Shown in pieces: positions 1-7,317 of a DNA stretch of 11,919 nucleotides (position 1 is the stretch's first letter; every line of letters begins with the position of its first letter). The stretch spans positions 1 through 11,919 of the forward strand of contig CAIMXN010000221.1 in the NCBI GenBank assembly GCA_903845455.1, given 5' to 3'. The DNA comes from an uncultured beta proteobacterium. GTDB taxonomy: Bacteria > Pseudomonadota > Gammaproteobacteria > Burkholderiales > Burkholderiaceae. The position numbers and the translations under genes are program-made. The notes beneath the pieces are model-generated. The model saw nothing but the letters and a program-made list of their open reading frames with translations. It was not told the origin of the DNA and made no database searches.

Positions 1-1813
1 CAAAAAAATCACTAAAGAGCCCATACTGAACAATTAATAGCGGACAGAGCAAACGTGCCTCATCTTGCACTACATAAGGGGGATGTTGCTCAATTGACCA
101 GCTGATCCAATTTGTTAGGACTTCAATAATAGTTGCATCTTCAAGGCCTGATTGCGCACGCAAGCCTGCCAATTGCTGTTGACAATTTATTAGATCTTCA
201 CTTGATGAGTCCTTGGGCTGATTGACGCTCTTAGATTTTTTAGGTTTCTGAGTTTGCCGATAGGTATCTAGTATATGAATGCAATCGGTCACCCATCGAA
301 TTCGAGGGACAGTGGCAGCCATGTTCTGCTCTTCAAATTCTTTATCTGCCTCTTGCTGCGCCGCTAGGTCTGCAATATCTTCTAGTGAGGCGGGTTCGAT
401 GTTCTTATCTTTGGCATTTCCATCATCGCCCTGACGGGATTTTTTCGATTCTTTTGAGGTTAATTCTCGCGCGCTATCTTTGGCAATAGAAATTGCCCCC
501 AAGCGTTCTAAGTTGCGTGATGGGATATCGTGGGTCTCATAATCCCCTTCTAAATAATGCCAAAGAAAAGCAGGCAAGGTACGTCGTTGGAACGCGCGGC
601 TGCTTTTAATTAACCTGGTCTTGCTGGAAAAGAAATCAAGTGCAGCTCGTGTATCTTGTATTTCTTGAATGATCTGGTGACTTTTAATGGTTACTTTTTT
701 GGACTCTTGTCTTGCTTGTTCGTTACCCAGCTGCTCACGCAAGCGATTAAAAAAAGGCTGTAGATAGGATTTAAATAAATCTGTCTTTAAGGCTGGTAAT
801 GAATTGGATTTCACAATAAGCTGCAAGAGCTTCGCGCTTACAGGATCCGGTATCCAGCGATAAATACCCTCATCTTTGGTAGCAAAAAGATCGCGGTAAG
901 CCAAGTCTGCTGGATCATTAGTAGATTTAGGTAGCAGTAAGCTCGAGTAAGGCTCATCGAGCGCACGTCTTTGTAAGCTTAATGTGGCAATTTGTCCCAA
1001 GAGTTTCCAGTTGGTAATGCCAGATAGGCACACTACGAAAAATAAATAGGCACCAAAGTGCTCCTCTGCCATGGATAAATCCTTGGGATTGCAGCAGATA
1101 AGCTCTTGCGAAAACCCATTGAGGAGAATAGTTAAATGAAGATAGCTCTGCGTATCTTCTTTGGTATAGACATTATGTTCAGGTATCGTGACGCAAAGTG
1201 CTGCTGGAATCGTAAATCCAAAATGGGTTTGCTCTTCAAAACTACTGCGCCAATCATCGGCTAGATTAAAAAGCCAATATAGTGCGGACTTATCTTTTGG
1301 GATATCAGCTAAGAGAATATTTACATAGCCAATAAAAAACTGCTTGAGATGTTCAATTTCCTCAACAGAGCGCTCTGGTAGTACGTTATAGATCTCGGGG
1401 TTATTTTGCTCCCTACCTACTTCTATTGCTCCAGGCATATCTAAGGCTTTGCCATCATCCGCTACCTTTTTCTTTGTTTTGGTTGGCATTGCTGAAAATC
1501 CCAACAAACCCAAGGCCCACTGTTGCCCCAAGCTATCGCAAGCATCACTGACTTCAAATTGTATCCAGATAGCTTTCACTAGACGCTCTCGAAAGTATGC
1601 CTGGATGAGCTTTGGTGTTTGTAGGCCAGGAAGGTCGCGTACCGATTTTGGCGGAGGGGTTTTGGTAATAAGTGCGTAGAGCGAAAAGGAATCTTCCGTC
1701 CTAAGCTGTTCCTCATTAAGGTGTTTTTGAAACTTTGCTTGATTTGAGGTGATGGATTTTTTCTTTGGCCTAGCCTGTGTCGCCAGAGGCGCCGGGGGAT
1801 CGGTAATTATCAC
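1..1813 (-). CDS. Partial large protein of unknown family, third gene of the minus-strand recombinase-like block (C-terminus off the left edge)
   Basis: The minus-strand frame is open without a stop from a GTG at 1811-1813 to the window edge, giving 604 codons of an incomplete protein. The GTG is the likely start. It overlaps the stop of the upstream gene as GTGA, it has AAGGA four bases upstream, an in-frame stop lies just before it (1826-1828), and the first in-frame ATG is about 110 codons further in. The visible part begins with a Lys/Pro-rich tail. It has mixed helical segments with Trp/Leu-rich stretches, and a strongly charged Lys/Glu/Asp linker around residues 440-500. I recognise no catalytic motif; if this is another recombinase-like protein, its active-site domain would lie beyond the edge. 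The 4-base overlap implies translational coupling and a stoichiometric partnership with the 1065-aa protein. Certainty is high for the gene and low for its function. Confidence 0.8.
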   Translation of the reverse strand, partial: MIITDPPAPLATQARPKKKSITSNQAKFQKHLNEEQLRTEDSFSLYALITKTPPPKSVRDLPGLQTPKLIQAYFRERLVKAIWIQFEVSDACDSLGQQWALGLLGFSAMPTKTKKKVADDGKALDMPGAIEVGREQNNPEIYNVLPERSVEEIEHLKQFFIGYVNILLADIPKDKSALYWLFNLADDWRSSFEEQTHFGFTIPAALCVTIPEHNVYTKEDTQSYLHLTILLNGFSQELICCNPKDLSMAEEHFGAYLFFVVCLSGITNWKLLGQIATLSLQRRALDEPYSSLLLPKSTNDPADLAYRDLFATKDEGIYRWIPDPVSAKLLQLIVKSNSLPALKTDLFKSYLQPFFNRLREQLGNEQARQESKKVTIKSHQIIQEIQDTRAALDFFSSKTRLIKSSRAFQRRTLPAFLWHYLEGDYETHDIPSRNLERLGAISIAKDSARELTSKESKKSRQGDDGNAKDKNIEPASLEDIADLAAQQEADKEFEEQNMAATVPRIRWVTDCIHILDTYRQTQKPKKSKSVNQPKDSSSEDLINCQQQLAGLRAQSGLEDATIIEVLTNWISWSIEQHPPYVVQDEARLLCPLLIVQYGLFSDFF

Positions 1814-4800
1814 AAGGTCCTTTTTCTAGAACTTAATCTAGGCGCTGGATCAGATGTGGGGGCGGGAGACCAAGTCAAGCTCAAAGGTTTGACTGGTACG
1901 GGGGTAAAGCCTAGGGATCCAATCACTTCCTGAAGCTTTTCTTCTATCCGCTTCGCATGCTCTACCAGACAAGTCGTGCCGAATTGATGAAAAGGTGCCG
2001 TGCCATGATTCCAGTGGCTGAGCCAAATTTGTACATCGGTTTGTGAGAGTGCAACCACTTTAGGATCAACCCAGATTGCTGCCAAACTTGATTTTTTCTC
2101 GCGACTTTTCGCGTCACTTGGCGGTGGTGGATCTTGACGTAATAAAAAAGATATAAATTTACGAAAAAAGTTGGACTCAACTGCTAAACGTTTTTTCAGC
2201 AGCGCCGTAAAGATAGTTGAGCTCATGGTGATTACAGAGAGCTCTTTTTTCTTTTTTAATTCTCGGCCCCGAGCGAGAATTGGACTCTCCTCTATATAAA
2301 GCAGGGTGCCGGCAGTGTAGGAAATTTGATTTTTGATGGCCCATTGCTCAACTACCCCAGCAATCTGTGCATAGTTCCTCATGGCTTCTTGGAGCTTTTT
2401 TGATACTTTAGCAATTCGATTTTTATCGCCTAGTAGGCCTGTCTTATCTTGCAAAATGGTTAATCCATAAATGGGATCAATGGCCTTGATATCGCCATAG
2501 GGAATATGGTGGGGTCTATGAGATGTTTCGCAGCAATACCATAAGGCCATATACAGGCTATAGGCATTCATCCACGCTATGAAAGTATTCCATTGGGATT
2601 GACTATTGATGACAAGAGGGCGAGGCTTTAACTCTTCTTTGAGTTGCAAAATAAATTGCGCCACCGCTTCTGGTTTTAATAAGCCAGTGGCGCCAAAAAT
2701 GAGGCGTTTAGTCGAGGGTAGGAATTTACATTTGTTTTTGGTAAATAGGCCGGTTCGATCCGATAGGGTGTACTGAAGTCCAGTCCAAGTATTAGGCTTG
2801 GCGGCTTGAGCTTTCTTATGTGCATCGTGAGTGTAATAAAACAAGGCGGCGGATTGAGACTTTGGGGAACTCCAATCGAGCATGTCGACAAAAATAATCT
2901 CCACCCCAGAGGATATGAGTACGCCCCTAGAAAATTGTCGAATCTTTCCAAAACTCACCATCCGCTTGCCTTCTGTTTGAAAAAGCCCGGTGGTGTCTTG
3001 GCTAATCTCCACATCATTTTTTTCGCTATTAAATTTTTTGAGTAAAGCGATGCACTCATGTTTAATGGGCGATTTTTCTGATTCGGTAAAAAGGGGCATC
3101 AAATTAGCTATGGGTAGTTCCGTATTGGTGCTCGTGATTTTGCGTAGTACTCTTAATTTTCGCGATAGCTTCAAGAGTTCTTTAATTAGTCCCGACTGAT
3201 CAGTAAAGGCTATCGCTGCACTGTGCTGTTGATAGTGTGCAGAGCGCTGGATATTGGCATGTTCTTTTAAAGACCTTACTGGAATGGGGTAGACCCAGAT
3301 TGGCAGGAGTTTGTCTTTGTAGCTGGCCTGGCAAATGCGTAGTGGGACTCTTTGCTTTTTGGATACTTGGGGGCCAACTTTGTCCACTACCGAACCCATC
3401 ATAAATCGCTCATTGCCCTCTAACCATTTTTCATTTTGCTCAGGGCCAATTTCGATGCTTAAGGCCATATCTAAATCCACCCCCAAGAGGATGAGAACTT
3501 CAAGAGTGAGGCTGGCTTTACAAGTGAGTGAATTGCTTTCAGGAAGCTGGCGCTGAGTTTTTAAGAAACTCATGAGTTCGCCCATTTCAACTCGTGTACA
3601 CGCACCGCCATCCCAATGCAGTTGTTGATTTAAAGAGGCCATTAGACGTTGTTGGTAACGGACATGTTGATCGAGTTCTAATTTAGCAGCTCGCACATCT
3701 TCGCCGAATAGCACCTTAAAGCGTGGCCTATCCTGATCTTCTTCGCTTGGATCTTCTCCCGCATCTTCAAATTGGTCGATTTCTTCGTCCGTTAGCTCAC
3801 TCAGAACATGAATAACCTCGACCTCATGACCATAGAGCGTCTCCTCATACTCGGAAACTTTTGCTAACTCCTGCCAATAGTGACGACCTTTGTTATGCTG
3901 TTTTAAAGTGGTACGCGAGGATCGAGAGCCTCCGCCTCCACCCCTATGCGTTATTCGTGGGTAGGCAAAAAATTGCAGGAGTTGAACTAATTTCTTTTGT
4001 GCAAGGGATTCTTTTTTGCTCCTCAAGAAGATTTGATGCTTACACCCTTCTATAAACTGGCCATAACTTTTTTTCTGCAGTAGTGCTTTCATGGTTGCGG
4101 GCATGAAAGCATCCTCCCATTGCCGAGACCACTCCCGATCGATTCGATCAATCTGAGTTAACTTTGATCTACCAGGCAAGAAATTAATAGAGCAGTTTAG
4201 AAACTGGTAAGGGTCAGCAAACTGGCGCTCATTCTCATCAATAGACTTTTCAGCTTTCCCATTGCCCGCACTTAAATTGGTGGGGATCCGACGTTCCGAT
4301 TCTCGAATGAGGATGTATCCCGCTAGGCGGGCGTATTCTGATTCTTGTTCCCGGCGTATCGTTGGTGATACGCCTTCCTGACTTGGGTCATTCAGAATGA
4401 TGGCATTTAAAGGATTATTACTAACCCCTTTGTGTAGCAGTGGGTTTACAAATCCTTTAGCGTCCTCATGATCACCGTTACCCATGGATCCTGATAATGG
4501 TGAGTGCGATAAGCTCTCTGGCCGAATGGCGTAACCGTCAAAGAGAATGTTTTTTTCTCCATCATGTTCGGCGCGATAAGTATGGATATTGTCTAAGCAG
4601 GTCTTGGCCGTGCGCAATAAACTATCCCAGGGAATCTGCTTCTTACTGTCATAGTGCTGAGTGGCCTGTGCTATGAATTCCCATTTGAGGAGTGATTCGG
4701 TAAATGCATAGCAGTTGGGAATGGGTCGAAAAAACCAGATTAATTGCCGGAACTCGAAATCTGGCTCGCCCAGTTCAATTAAGGCAGATTCTCCATATTC

Positions 4801-5007
4801 TTTATGGATTTCTAAAGAGCGTGGATTGCTTAATTGATCGGGATTGCAAAATGCATCAAAGTCGCCATCAGGATAGAGTCGCCCGTAGAGCTCACGCATT
4901 TCTGGGCTGCGCGAATAGTAATGGTCGCCATCGCTATCACCAATAAGGGGTGGAGGATTTGGATCTAGTAGTCCTTTGCCTTTTGCTGCTGTGATGGGCT
5001 CACTCAT
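1810..5007 (-). CDS. Very large (1065 aa) tyrosine-recombinase-like protein, apparently lacking the catalytic tyrosine
   Basis: The start ATG at 5007 gives 1065 residues, far longer than the usual 300-450 aa of tyrosine recombinases. The first ~800 residues have no motif I recognise. They include a Gly5 linker at 356-360 and an Asp/Glu-rich stretch at about 408-426. Residues ~800-1015 resemble a DNA breaking-rejoining catalytic domain. R831 in SHRPHH followed by PYGDI fits box I, and K855 in LQDKTG fits the beta-hairpin lysine. NFFRKF (946-951) sits where HxxR is expected, with Asn for His, and LSHWNHG (996-1002, H998) fits the GH box. The nucleophile position falls on F1006/F1009, and there is no tyrosine anywhere after Y904. 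The protein may therefore be a non-catalytic or structural member of a multi-protein recombinase. Sets of adjacent recombinase genes are known in RIT elements, Tn554-like TnpA/B/C and gamma-mobile-trio islands; likeness to those is inference. The gene is second in a minus-strand run and overlaps the next by 4 bases. Confidence 0.6.
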   Translation of the reverse strand: MSEPITAAKGKGLLDPNPPPLIGDSDGDHYYSRSPEMRELYGRLYPDGDFDAFCNPDQLSNPRSLEIHKEYGESALIELGEPDFEFRQLIWFFRPIPNCYAFTESLLKWEFIAQATQHYDSKKQIPWDSLLRTAKTCLDNIHTYRAEHDGEKNILFDGYAIRPESLSHSPLSGSMGNGDHEDAKGFVNPLLHKGVSNNPLNAIILNDPSQEGVSPTIRREQESEYARLAGYILIRESERRIPTNLSAGNGKAEKSIDENERQFADPYQFLNCSINFLPGRSKLTQIDRIDREWSRQWEDAFMPATMKALLQKKSYGQFIEGCKHQIFLRSKKESLAQKKLVQLLQFFAYPRITHRGGGGGSRSSRTTLKQHNKGRHYWQELAKVSEYEETLYGHEVEVIHVLSELTDEEIDQFEDAGEDPSEEDQDRPRFKVLFGEDVRAAKLELDQHVRYQQRLMASLNQQLHWDGGACTRVEMGELMSFLKTQRQLPESNSLTCKASLTLEVLILLGVDLDMALSIEIGPEQNEKWLEGNERFMMGSVVDKVGPQVSKKQRVPLRICQASYKDKLLPIWVYPIPVRSLKEHANIQRSAHYQQHSAAIAFTDQSGLIKELLKLSRKLRVLRKITSTNTELPIANLMPLFTESEKSPIKHECIALLKKFNSEKNDVEISQDTTGLFQTEGKRMVSFGKIRQFSRGVLISSGVEIIFVDMLDWSSPKSQSAALFYYTHDAHKKAQAAKPNTWTGLQYTLSDRTGLFTKNKCKFLPSTKRLIFGATGLLKPEAVAQFILQLKEELKPRPLVINSQSQWNTFIAWMNAYSLYMALWYCCETSHRPHHIPYGDIKAIDPIYGLTILQDKTGLLGDKNRIAKVSKKLQEAMRNYAQIAGVVEQWAIKNQISYTAGTLLYIEESPILARGRELKKKKELSVITMSSTIFTALLKKRLAVESNFFRKFISFLLRQDPPPPSDAKSREKKSSLAAIWVDPKVVALSQTDVQIWLSHWNHGTAPFHQFGTTCLVEHAKRIEEKLQEVIGSLGFTPVPVKPLSLTWSPAPTSDPAPRLSSRKRTL

Positions 5008-5185
5008 TACTTCGGTGATTCATCCGCGCTTTCATTGAAAAAAATGGTGGTGTGGCTCTTGTGAGTCACTCTGAGTATTCTCGAGCATTTTTTCAGTACT
5101 TCATCTGCCCAATTGGTTTAGGATAATCCTTTACTTATACAGCTTATCTTTTTAGTTTTCATGTTTAGTGGTGCTCTCATTGAAT

Positions 5186-6217
5186 CTAAGCCCTAGGAGC
5201 CACAGCTCTAAGCCACATGCGCTGGACTTGATCTGTCATATTGTCGGGTATTAACTCCACATCGGGGTGTTCATTCGCATAGACGCGAAATAGCTCATCT
5301 GCAAAGGCCTGTCCAATTTCTTGGACCCCTTTAAAGTCAAGAATGACCTTTTTAAAGCGATCAAATCGGGCGATCAATCTTTTCGCCTGGGATCTGGAGA
5401 CTAACTGCTCGTCTCCATATTGAGCTAGGCGCATTGGCACCACGGTTTTAGAGAAATCAAAATCATCAGGCGCATTGGTGTATTGAGCATAAACATCAGC
5501 TGCTGTCCTGGCGCATGACAAGTCAATATTCATAAAGACAACGGTGCCGCTTGCGAAAATTCCTTTGGCATCTCTTAAAAAATCATCGCTTGATAAGGTG
5601 TCGTGATGGTATTCAAGTCCATTGGCTTTAATTCGAAATGAATCAAACATGCGTGAGGTAAAAAAGACCCCTTCGCCACTGTGCCTTGTTGGATCTGTAG
5701 TGAATTTCCCTTTCGATAGCTCAAATAGGGCTTGCCTCATATCCACTAAATGTAAAGCATCTGCGATCTTTTTAAAAATGCCAATTCCGTTATCGGAAAT
5801 TGCCAGGCCAAATCGAGTCTCGGATTGCCTTGCCCAGATGAAAACCTCGTCGCCTGCAGAATGGTCTATGGCGTTATTGAGCATTTCTGTAAATCCGTGA
5901 TTGACGATATTAAGCACGTTGGGAGCGAGATTGAAGTAGGGCTTAAAGTCTTTGCTCCAGACGGTATCTTCCTCTAAATCCTGGATCTTGTAGAGCTTAG
6001 TGATTTCCCGTCGATAACCCGGACTAAAGACGGGTCTGGTGGATGGCCCACTTCGGGCAATCCAACCACCTACCTCTAACTGTTGAATGTAGTTATTTGC
6101 CGCTACTCGAGAGATTCCTAAGCGCTGTGCATAGTGGCGCGTTAAATCCTGAGGATGGTTTACAACATCCTCGGTGACGGTATCTATCAGTTCAGGGAGT
6201 TTTGAGGGCTTTGCCAT
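5186..6217 (-). CDS. HTH - GHKL ATPase - STAS-like (DUF4325-type) regulatory protein
   Basis: This 343-aa soluble protein has three parts. Residues ~8-65 look like a winged helix-turn-helix (HYAQRLGISRVAANNYIQQL, then a GGWI wing). Residues ~98-235 carry GHKL ATPase motifs: an N box EMLNNAIDHS (111-120), DNGIGI (142-147) and HSGEGVFFTS (179-188). Residues ~255-335 match the STAS-like domain usually called DUF4325, with the VILDFKGVQEIGQAFADEL segment. Related proteins are seen as one-chain regulators near mobile or defence genes, and are usually annotated only as ATP-binding or STAS-like proteins. GHKL kinases and STAS proteins otherwise act as anti-sigma/anti-anti-sigma pairs, so an ATP-controlled switch on the HTH is plausible but inferred. 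The gene heads the minus-strand block; 178 bp separate it from the 1065-aa gene, and that gap holds an 11-bp palindrome (5120-5130). No Shine-Dalgarno is visible, and phased repeats lie 7 bp upstream of the ATG, so autoregulation is likely. Confidence 0.85.
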   Translation of the reverse strand: MAKPSKLPELIDTVTEDVVNHPQDLTRHYAQRLGISRVAANNYIQQLEVGGWIARSGPSTRPVFSPGYRREITKLYKIQDLEEDTVWSKDFKPYFNLAPNVLNIVNHGFTEMLNNAIDHSAGDEVFIWARQSETRFGLAISDNGIGIFKKIADALHLVDMRQALFELSKGKFTTDPTRHSGEGVFFTSRMFDSFRIKANGLEYHHDTLSSDDFLRDAKGIFASGTVVFMNIDLSCARTAADVYAQYTNAPDDFDFSKTVVPMRLAQYGDEQLVSRSQAKRLIARFDRFKKVILDFKGVQEIGQAFADELFRVYANEHPDVELIPDNMTDQVQRMWLRAVAPRA

Positions 6218-6224
6218 AACGTTG

Positions 6225-6254
6225 ACTATAAAGTTAAATATACACTACTGTAAA
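6225..6254 (-). promoter_or_regulatory. Candidate sigma70-like promoter of the minus-strand block, embedded in the repeats
   Basis: On the minus strand TTTACA (6249-6254) could be the -35 and TATAGT (6225-6230) the -10, with an 18-bp spacer. Each box lies inside one of the 12-bp repeats, so a protein bound there would block polymerase. Transcription would begin close to the ATG at 6217, giving a leaderless or nearly leaderless mRNA, which fits the lack of a Shine-Dalgarno. A less good alternative -10 is TATATT (6237-6242). Confidence 0.4.
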
Positions 6255-6280
6255 CTTAAAATGATATAACTGTAAAGTTA
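6225..6280. repeat. Three 12-bp direct repeats at exact 22-bp spacing, candidate operator array
   Basis: Copies on the plus strand are ACTATAAAGTTA (6225-6236), ACTGTAAACTTA (6247-6258) and ACTGTAAAGTTA (6269-6280). Consensus is ACTRTAAASTTA, and start-to-start distance is 22 bp both times, about two helical turns, so bound proteins would sit on the same DNA face. Copy 3 with its preceding A is a near palindrome (AACTGTAAAGTT). The array ends 7 bp before the start codon of the HTH-GHKL-STAS gene. This suggests binding sites for that protein or for a recombinase of the block. The repeats are seen directly; the bound protein is inferred. Confidence 0.75.
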
Positions 6281-6337
6281 TTTATCAGCAAGAAGTGTGC
6301 TGATCGCTTATTACGTGATTCATCTTGGGTTGCGCTT

Positions 6338-6355
6338 AAGTCGTGTACACGCCTT
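6338..6355. repeat. 18-bp imperfect palindrome centred on CGTGTACACG
   Basis: AAGTCGTGTACACGCCTT reads the same on both strands except for one mismatched pair (position 4 against 15). The inner 10 bp are a perfect palindrome. It could be an operator for a dimeric regulator. The flanking context gives no target gene. Confidence 0.45.
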
Positions 6356-6358
6356 TAG

Positions 6359-6464
6359 ATGCCTAATGGGAAGGGTATTAAGCCTCTTTTACAGTCAAAT
6401 TAAGCAAAATTACTGCAATAAATTCAAACTAATAGTGTGATATTTTGGTTTTCCAATTAGGCAT
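6359..6464. repeat. 15-bp inverted repeat (13/15) with 76-bp spacer
   Basis: The left arm ATGCCTAATGGGAAG (6359-6373) and the reverse complement of the right arm (6450-6464, ATGCCTAATTGGAAA) agree at 13 of 15 positions. An 8-bp piece of the right arm region, GGCATTAG (6460-6467), is matched again inverted as CTAATGCC at 6525-6532. The set sits next to the recombinase-like block, so arm-type binding sites are possible, but no function is shown. Confidence 0.45.
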
Positions 6465-6577
6465 TAGATGCAAACAAGTCAATGAATATATAGGTCTATT
6501 GCCTAAAAAGGGGTAACAGGGATGCTAATGCCATGTATCGAACTTTTTGCCTGTGAGGAATTGGTTTCAATAGTTAG

Positions 6578-6604
6578 TTGAATTTATACCTAAATGGGTA
6601 TAAT
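6578..6604 (+). promoter_or_regulatory. Promoter and palindromic operator of the HigB/RelE-like toxin operon
   Basis: A perfect -10 TATAAT lies at 6599-6604, with TTGAAT at 6578-6583 as a possible -35 (short 15-bp spacer). The inverted repeat TATACC (6585-6590) / GGTATA (6597-6602) overlaps the -10, as expected for an operator bound by the antitoxin-toxin complex. Transcription would start about 6610-6612, at the toxin ATG, so the mRNA is probably leaderless. Confidence 0.6.
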
Positions 6605-6610
6605 ATAGGC

Positions 6611-6973
6611 ATGTCGAATTCTTTAAAACCACTGTATTGGGTTGGCTCTTCAAAAAAAGACTTAATGTCTTTGCCAGAGTTAGTGAGGGATGTTTTTGGG
6701 TATGCCTTGCACTTATCGCAAGACGGCAAAAAGCATGCTCAAGCTAAACCTTTAAAAGGATTTGGGGGAGCAGGGGTTTTAGAAGTGGTTGAAGACCATC
6801 TTGGTAATGCCTATCGTGCAGTTTATACAGTGAAGTTGGCAGATGGAGTCTATGTGCTGCATTGTTTTCAAAAGAAATCGCCTAGCGGTATTGCTACCCC
6901 AAAGCCGGATATGGATTTAATTCATGAGCGCTTAAAGGTGGCTCAAGAGCATGCAAAAGGAAATACAAAATGA
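6611..6973 (+). CDS. RelE/HigB-like toxin, phage-derived Gp49 family
   Basis: This 120-aa protein fits the Gp49-like/HigB branch of RelE-fold mRNA interferases, which cut ribosome-bound mRNA. Family features are LPELVRDVFGYAL (21-33), the KPLKGFGGAGVLEVVED core (47-63), YRAVYTVKL (68-76) and YVLHCFQKKS (81-90), with basic residues in the last strand. I start it at ATG 6611, not at the in-frame TTG at 6578, because the latter would place the TATAAT box and the operator inside the coding sequence. There is no Shine-Dalgarno before 6611, which fits a leaderless mRNA. The stop overlaps the next start as ATGA, and toxin-before-antitoxin order is usual for HigBA-type pairs. Function is assigned by family likeness; length is normal. 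Confidence 0.85.
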   Translation: MSNSLKPLYWVGSSKKDLMSLPELVRDVFGYALHLSQDGKKHAQAKPLKGFGGAGVLEVVEDHLGNAYRAVYTVKLADGVYVLHCFQKKSPSGIATPKPDMDLIHERLKVAQEHAKGNTK

Positions 6974-7290
6974 GCAAAATTGAAATCAGTAGTAGCAATG
7001 TTTATGCTGATCTGGGCGATAGTCAAGCAGATGAAATGCTGGTTAAAGCCCGTCTCGCTTTTAAGATTGGCGAAATCATCAAGCAGCGCCATTTGACTCA
7101 AGTAGAGGCGGCTGATCTCTTGGGACTTACTCAACCTAAGCTCTCTGGGCTACTGCGTGGTCAATTTAGAGGCGTGAGTGAAACAAAAATGCTTGAATGC
7201 CTCAATCGCTTGGGTAGAGATGTGCAAATTGTGATTCGTAAACGCTCACGCTCTCAAGTAGACGGGCATACAAGTGTGGTGTTTGCCTAA
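6970..7290 (+). CDS. XRE-family antitoxin partner of the RelE/HigB-like toxin
   Basis: This 106-aa protein has a helix-turn-helix of the XRE/HTH_37 type at about residues 31-78: LTQVEAADLLGLTQPKLSGLL holds the two helices, followed by a short C-terminal tail. The start ATG overlaps the toxin stop by 4 bases, so the two are translationally coupled. Proteins of this kind neutralise Gp49/HigB toxins by direct binding and repress the operon; the palindrome over the -10 at 6585-6602 is the probable target. Length and order are typical and all HTH positions look intact. Confidence 0.88.
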   Translation: MSKIEISSSNVYADLGDSQADEMLVKARLAFKIGEIIKQRHLTQVEAADLLGLTQPKLSGLLRGQFRGVSETKMLECLNRLGRDVQIVIRKRSRSQVDGHTSVVFA

Positions 7291-7317
7291 GTCATTCGTA
7301 GGACTTGAGGGTAAATC

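Larger units (their letters stand above)
6281..6577. other. AT-rich noncoding spacer with palindrome and inverted repeats
   Basis: I see no credible coding frame, tRNA or rRNA here. The stretch lies between the divergent recombinase-like block and the toxin-antitoxin cluster. It holds an 18-bp imperfect palindrome (6338-6355) and an inverted repeat with arms 6359-6373 and 6450-6464. Further short GCCTAA or TAATGCC words lie at 6501-6506 and 6526-6532. Such clusters can be regulatory sites or recombination sites; the sequence alone does not decide. Confidence 0.6.

Noticed and set aside
1449..1679. Plus-strand 76-aa frame
   Set aside because: It lies wholly inside the long minus-strand coding frame 1-1813, has no ribosome-binding site and shows no protein-like pattern.
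3592..3603. Second copy of TCGTGTACACGC inside the 1065-aa gene, matching the palindrome at 6341-6352
   Set aside because: A 12-base match between two places in 12 kb is expected by chance, and this copy lies in coding sequence.
2676..4946. Several 64-91-aa frames on both strands inside the 1065-aa gene
   Set aside because: They are alternative-frame shadows of a well-supported long gene; none has a convincing start signal.
5622..5900. Plus-strand 92-aa frame opposite the GHKL domain
   Set aside because: Antisense to clear GHKL motifs (N box, DNGIG) and without a start signal.
6578..6610. TTG start adding 11 residues to the RelE/HigB-like toxin
   Set aside because: It would put the TATAAT box and the palindromic operator in coding sequence; ATG 6611 fits the family's N-terminus better.
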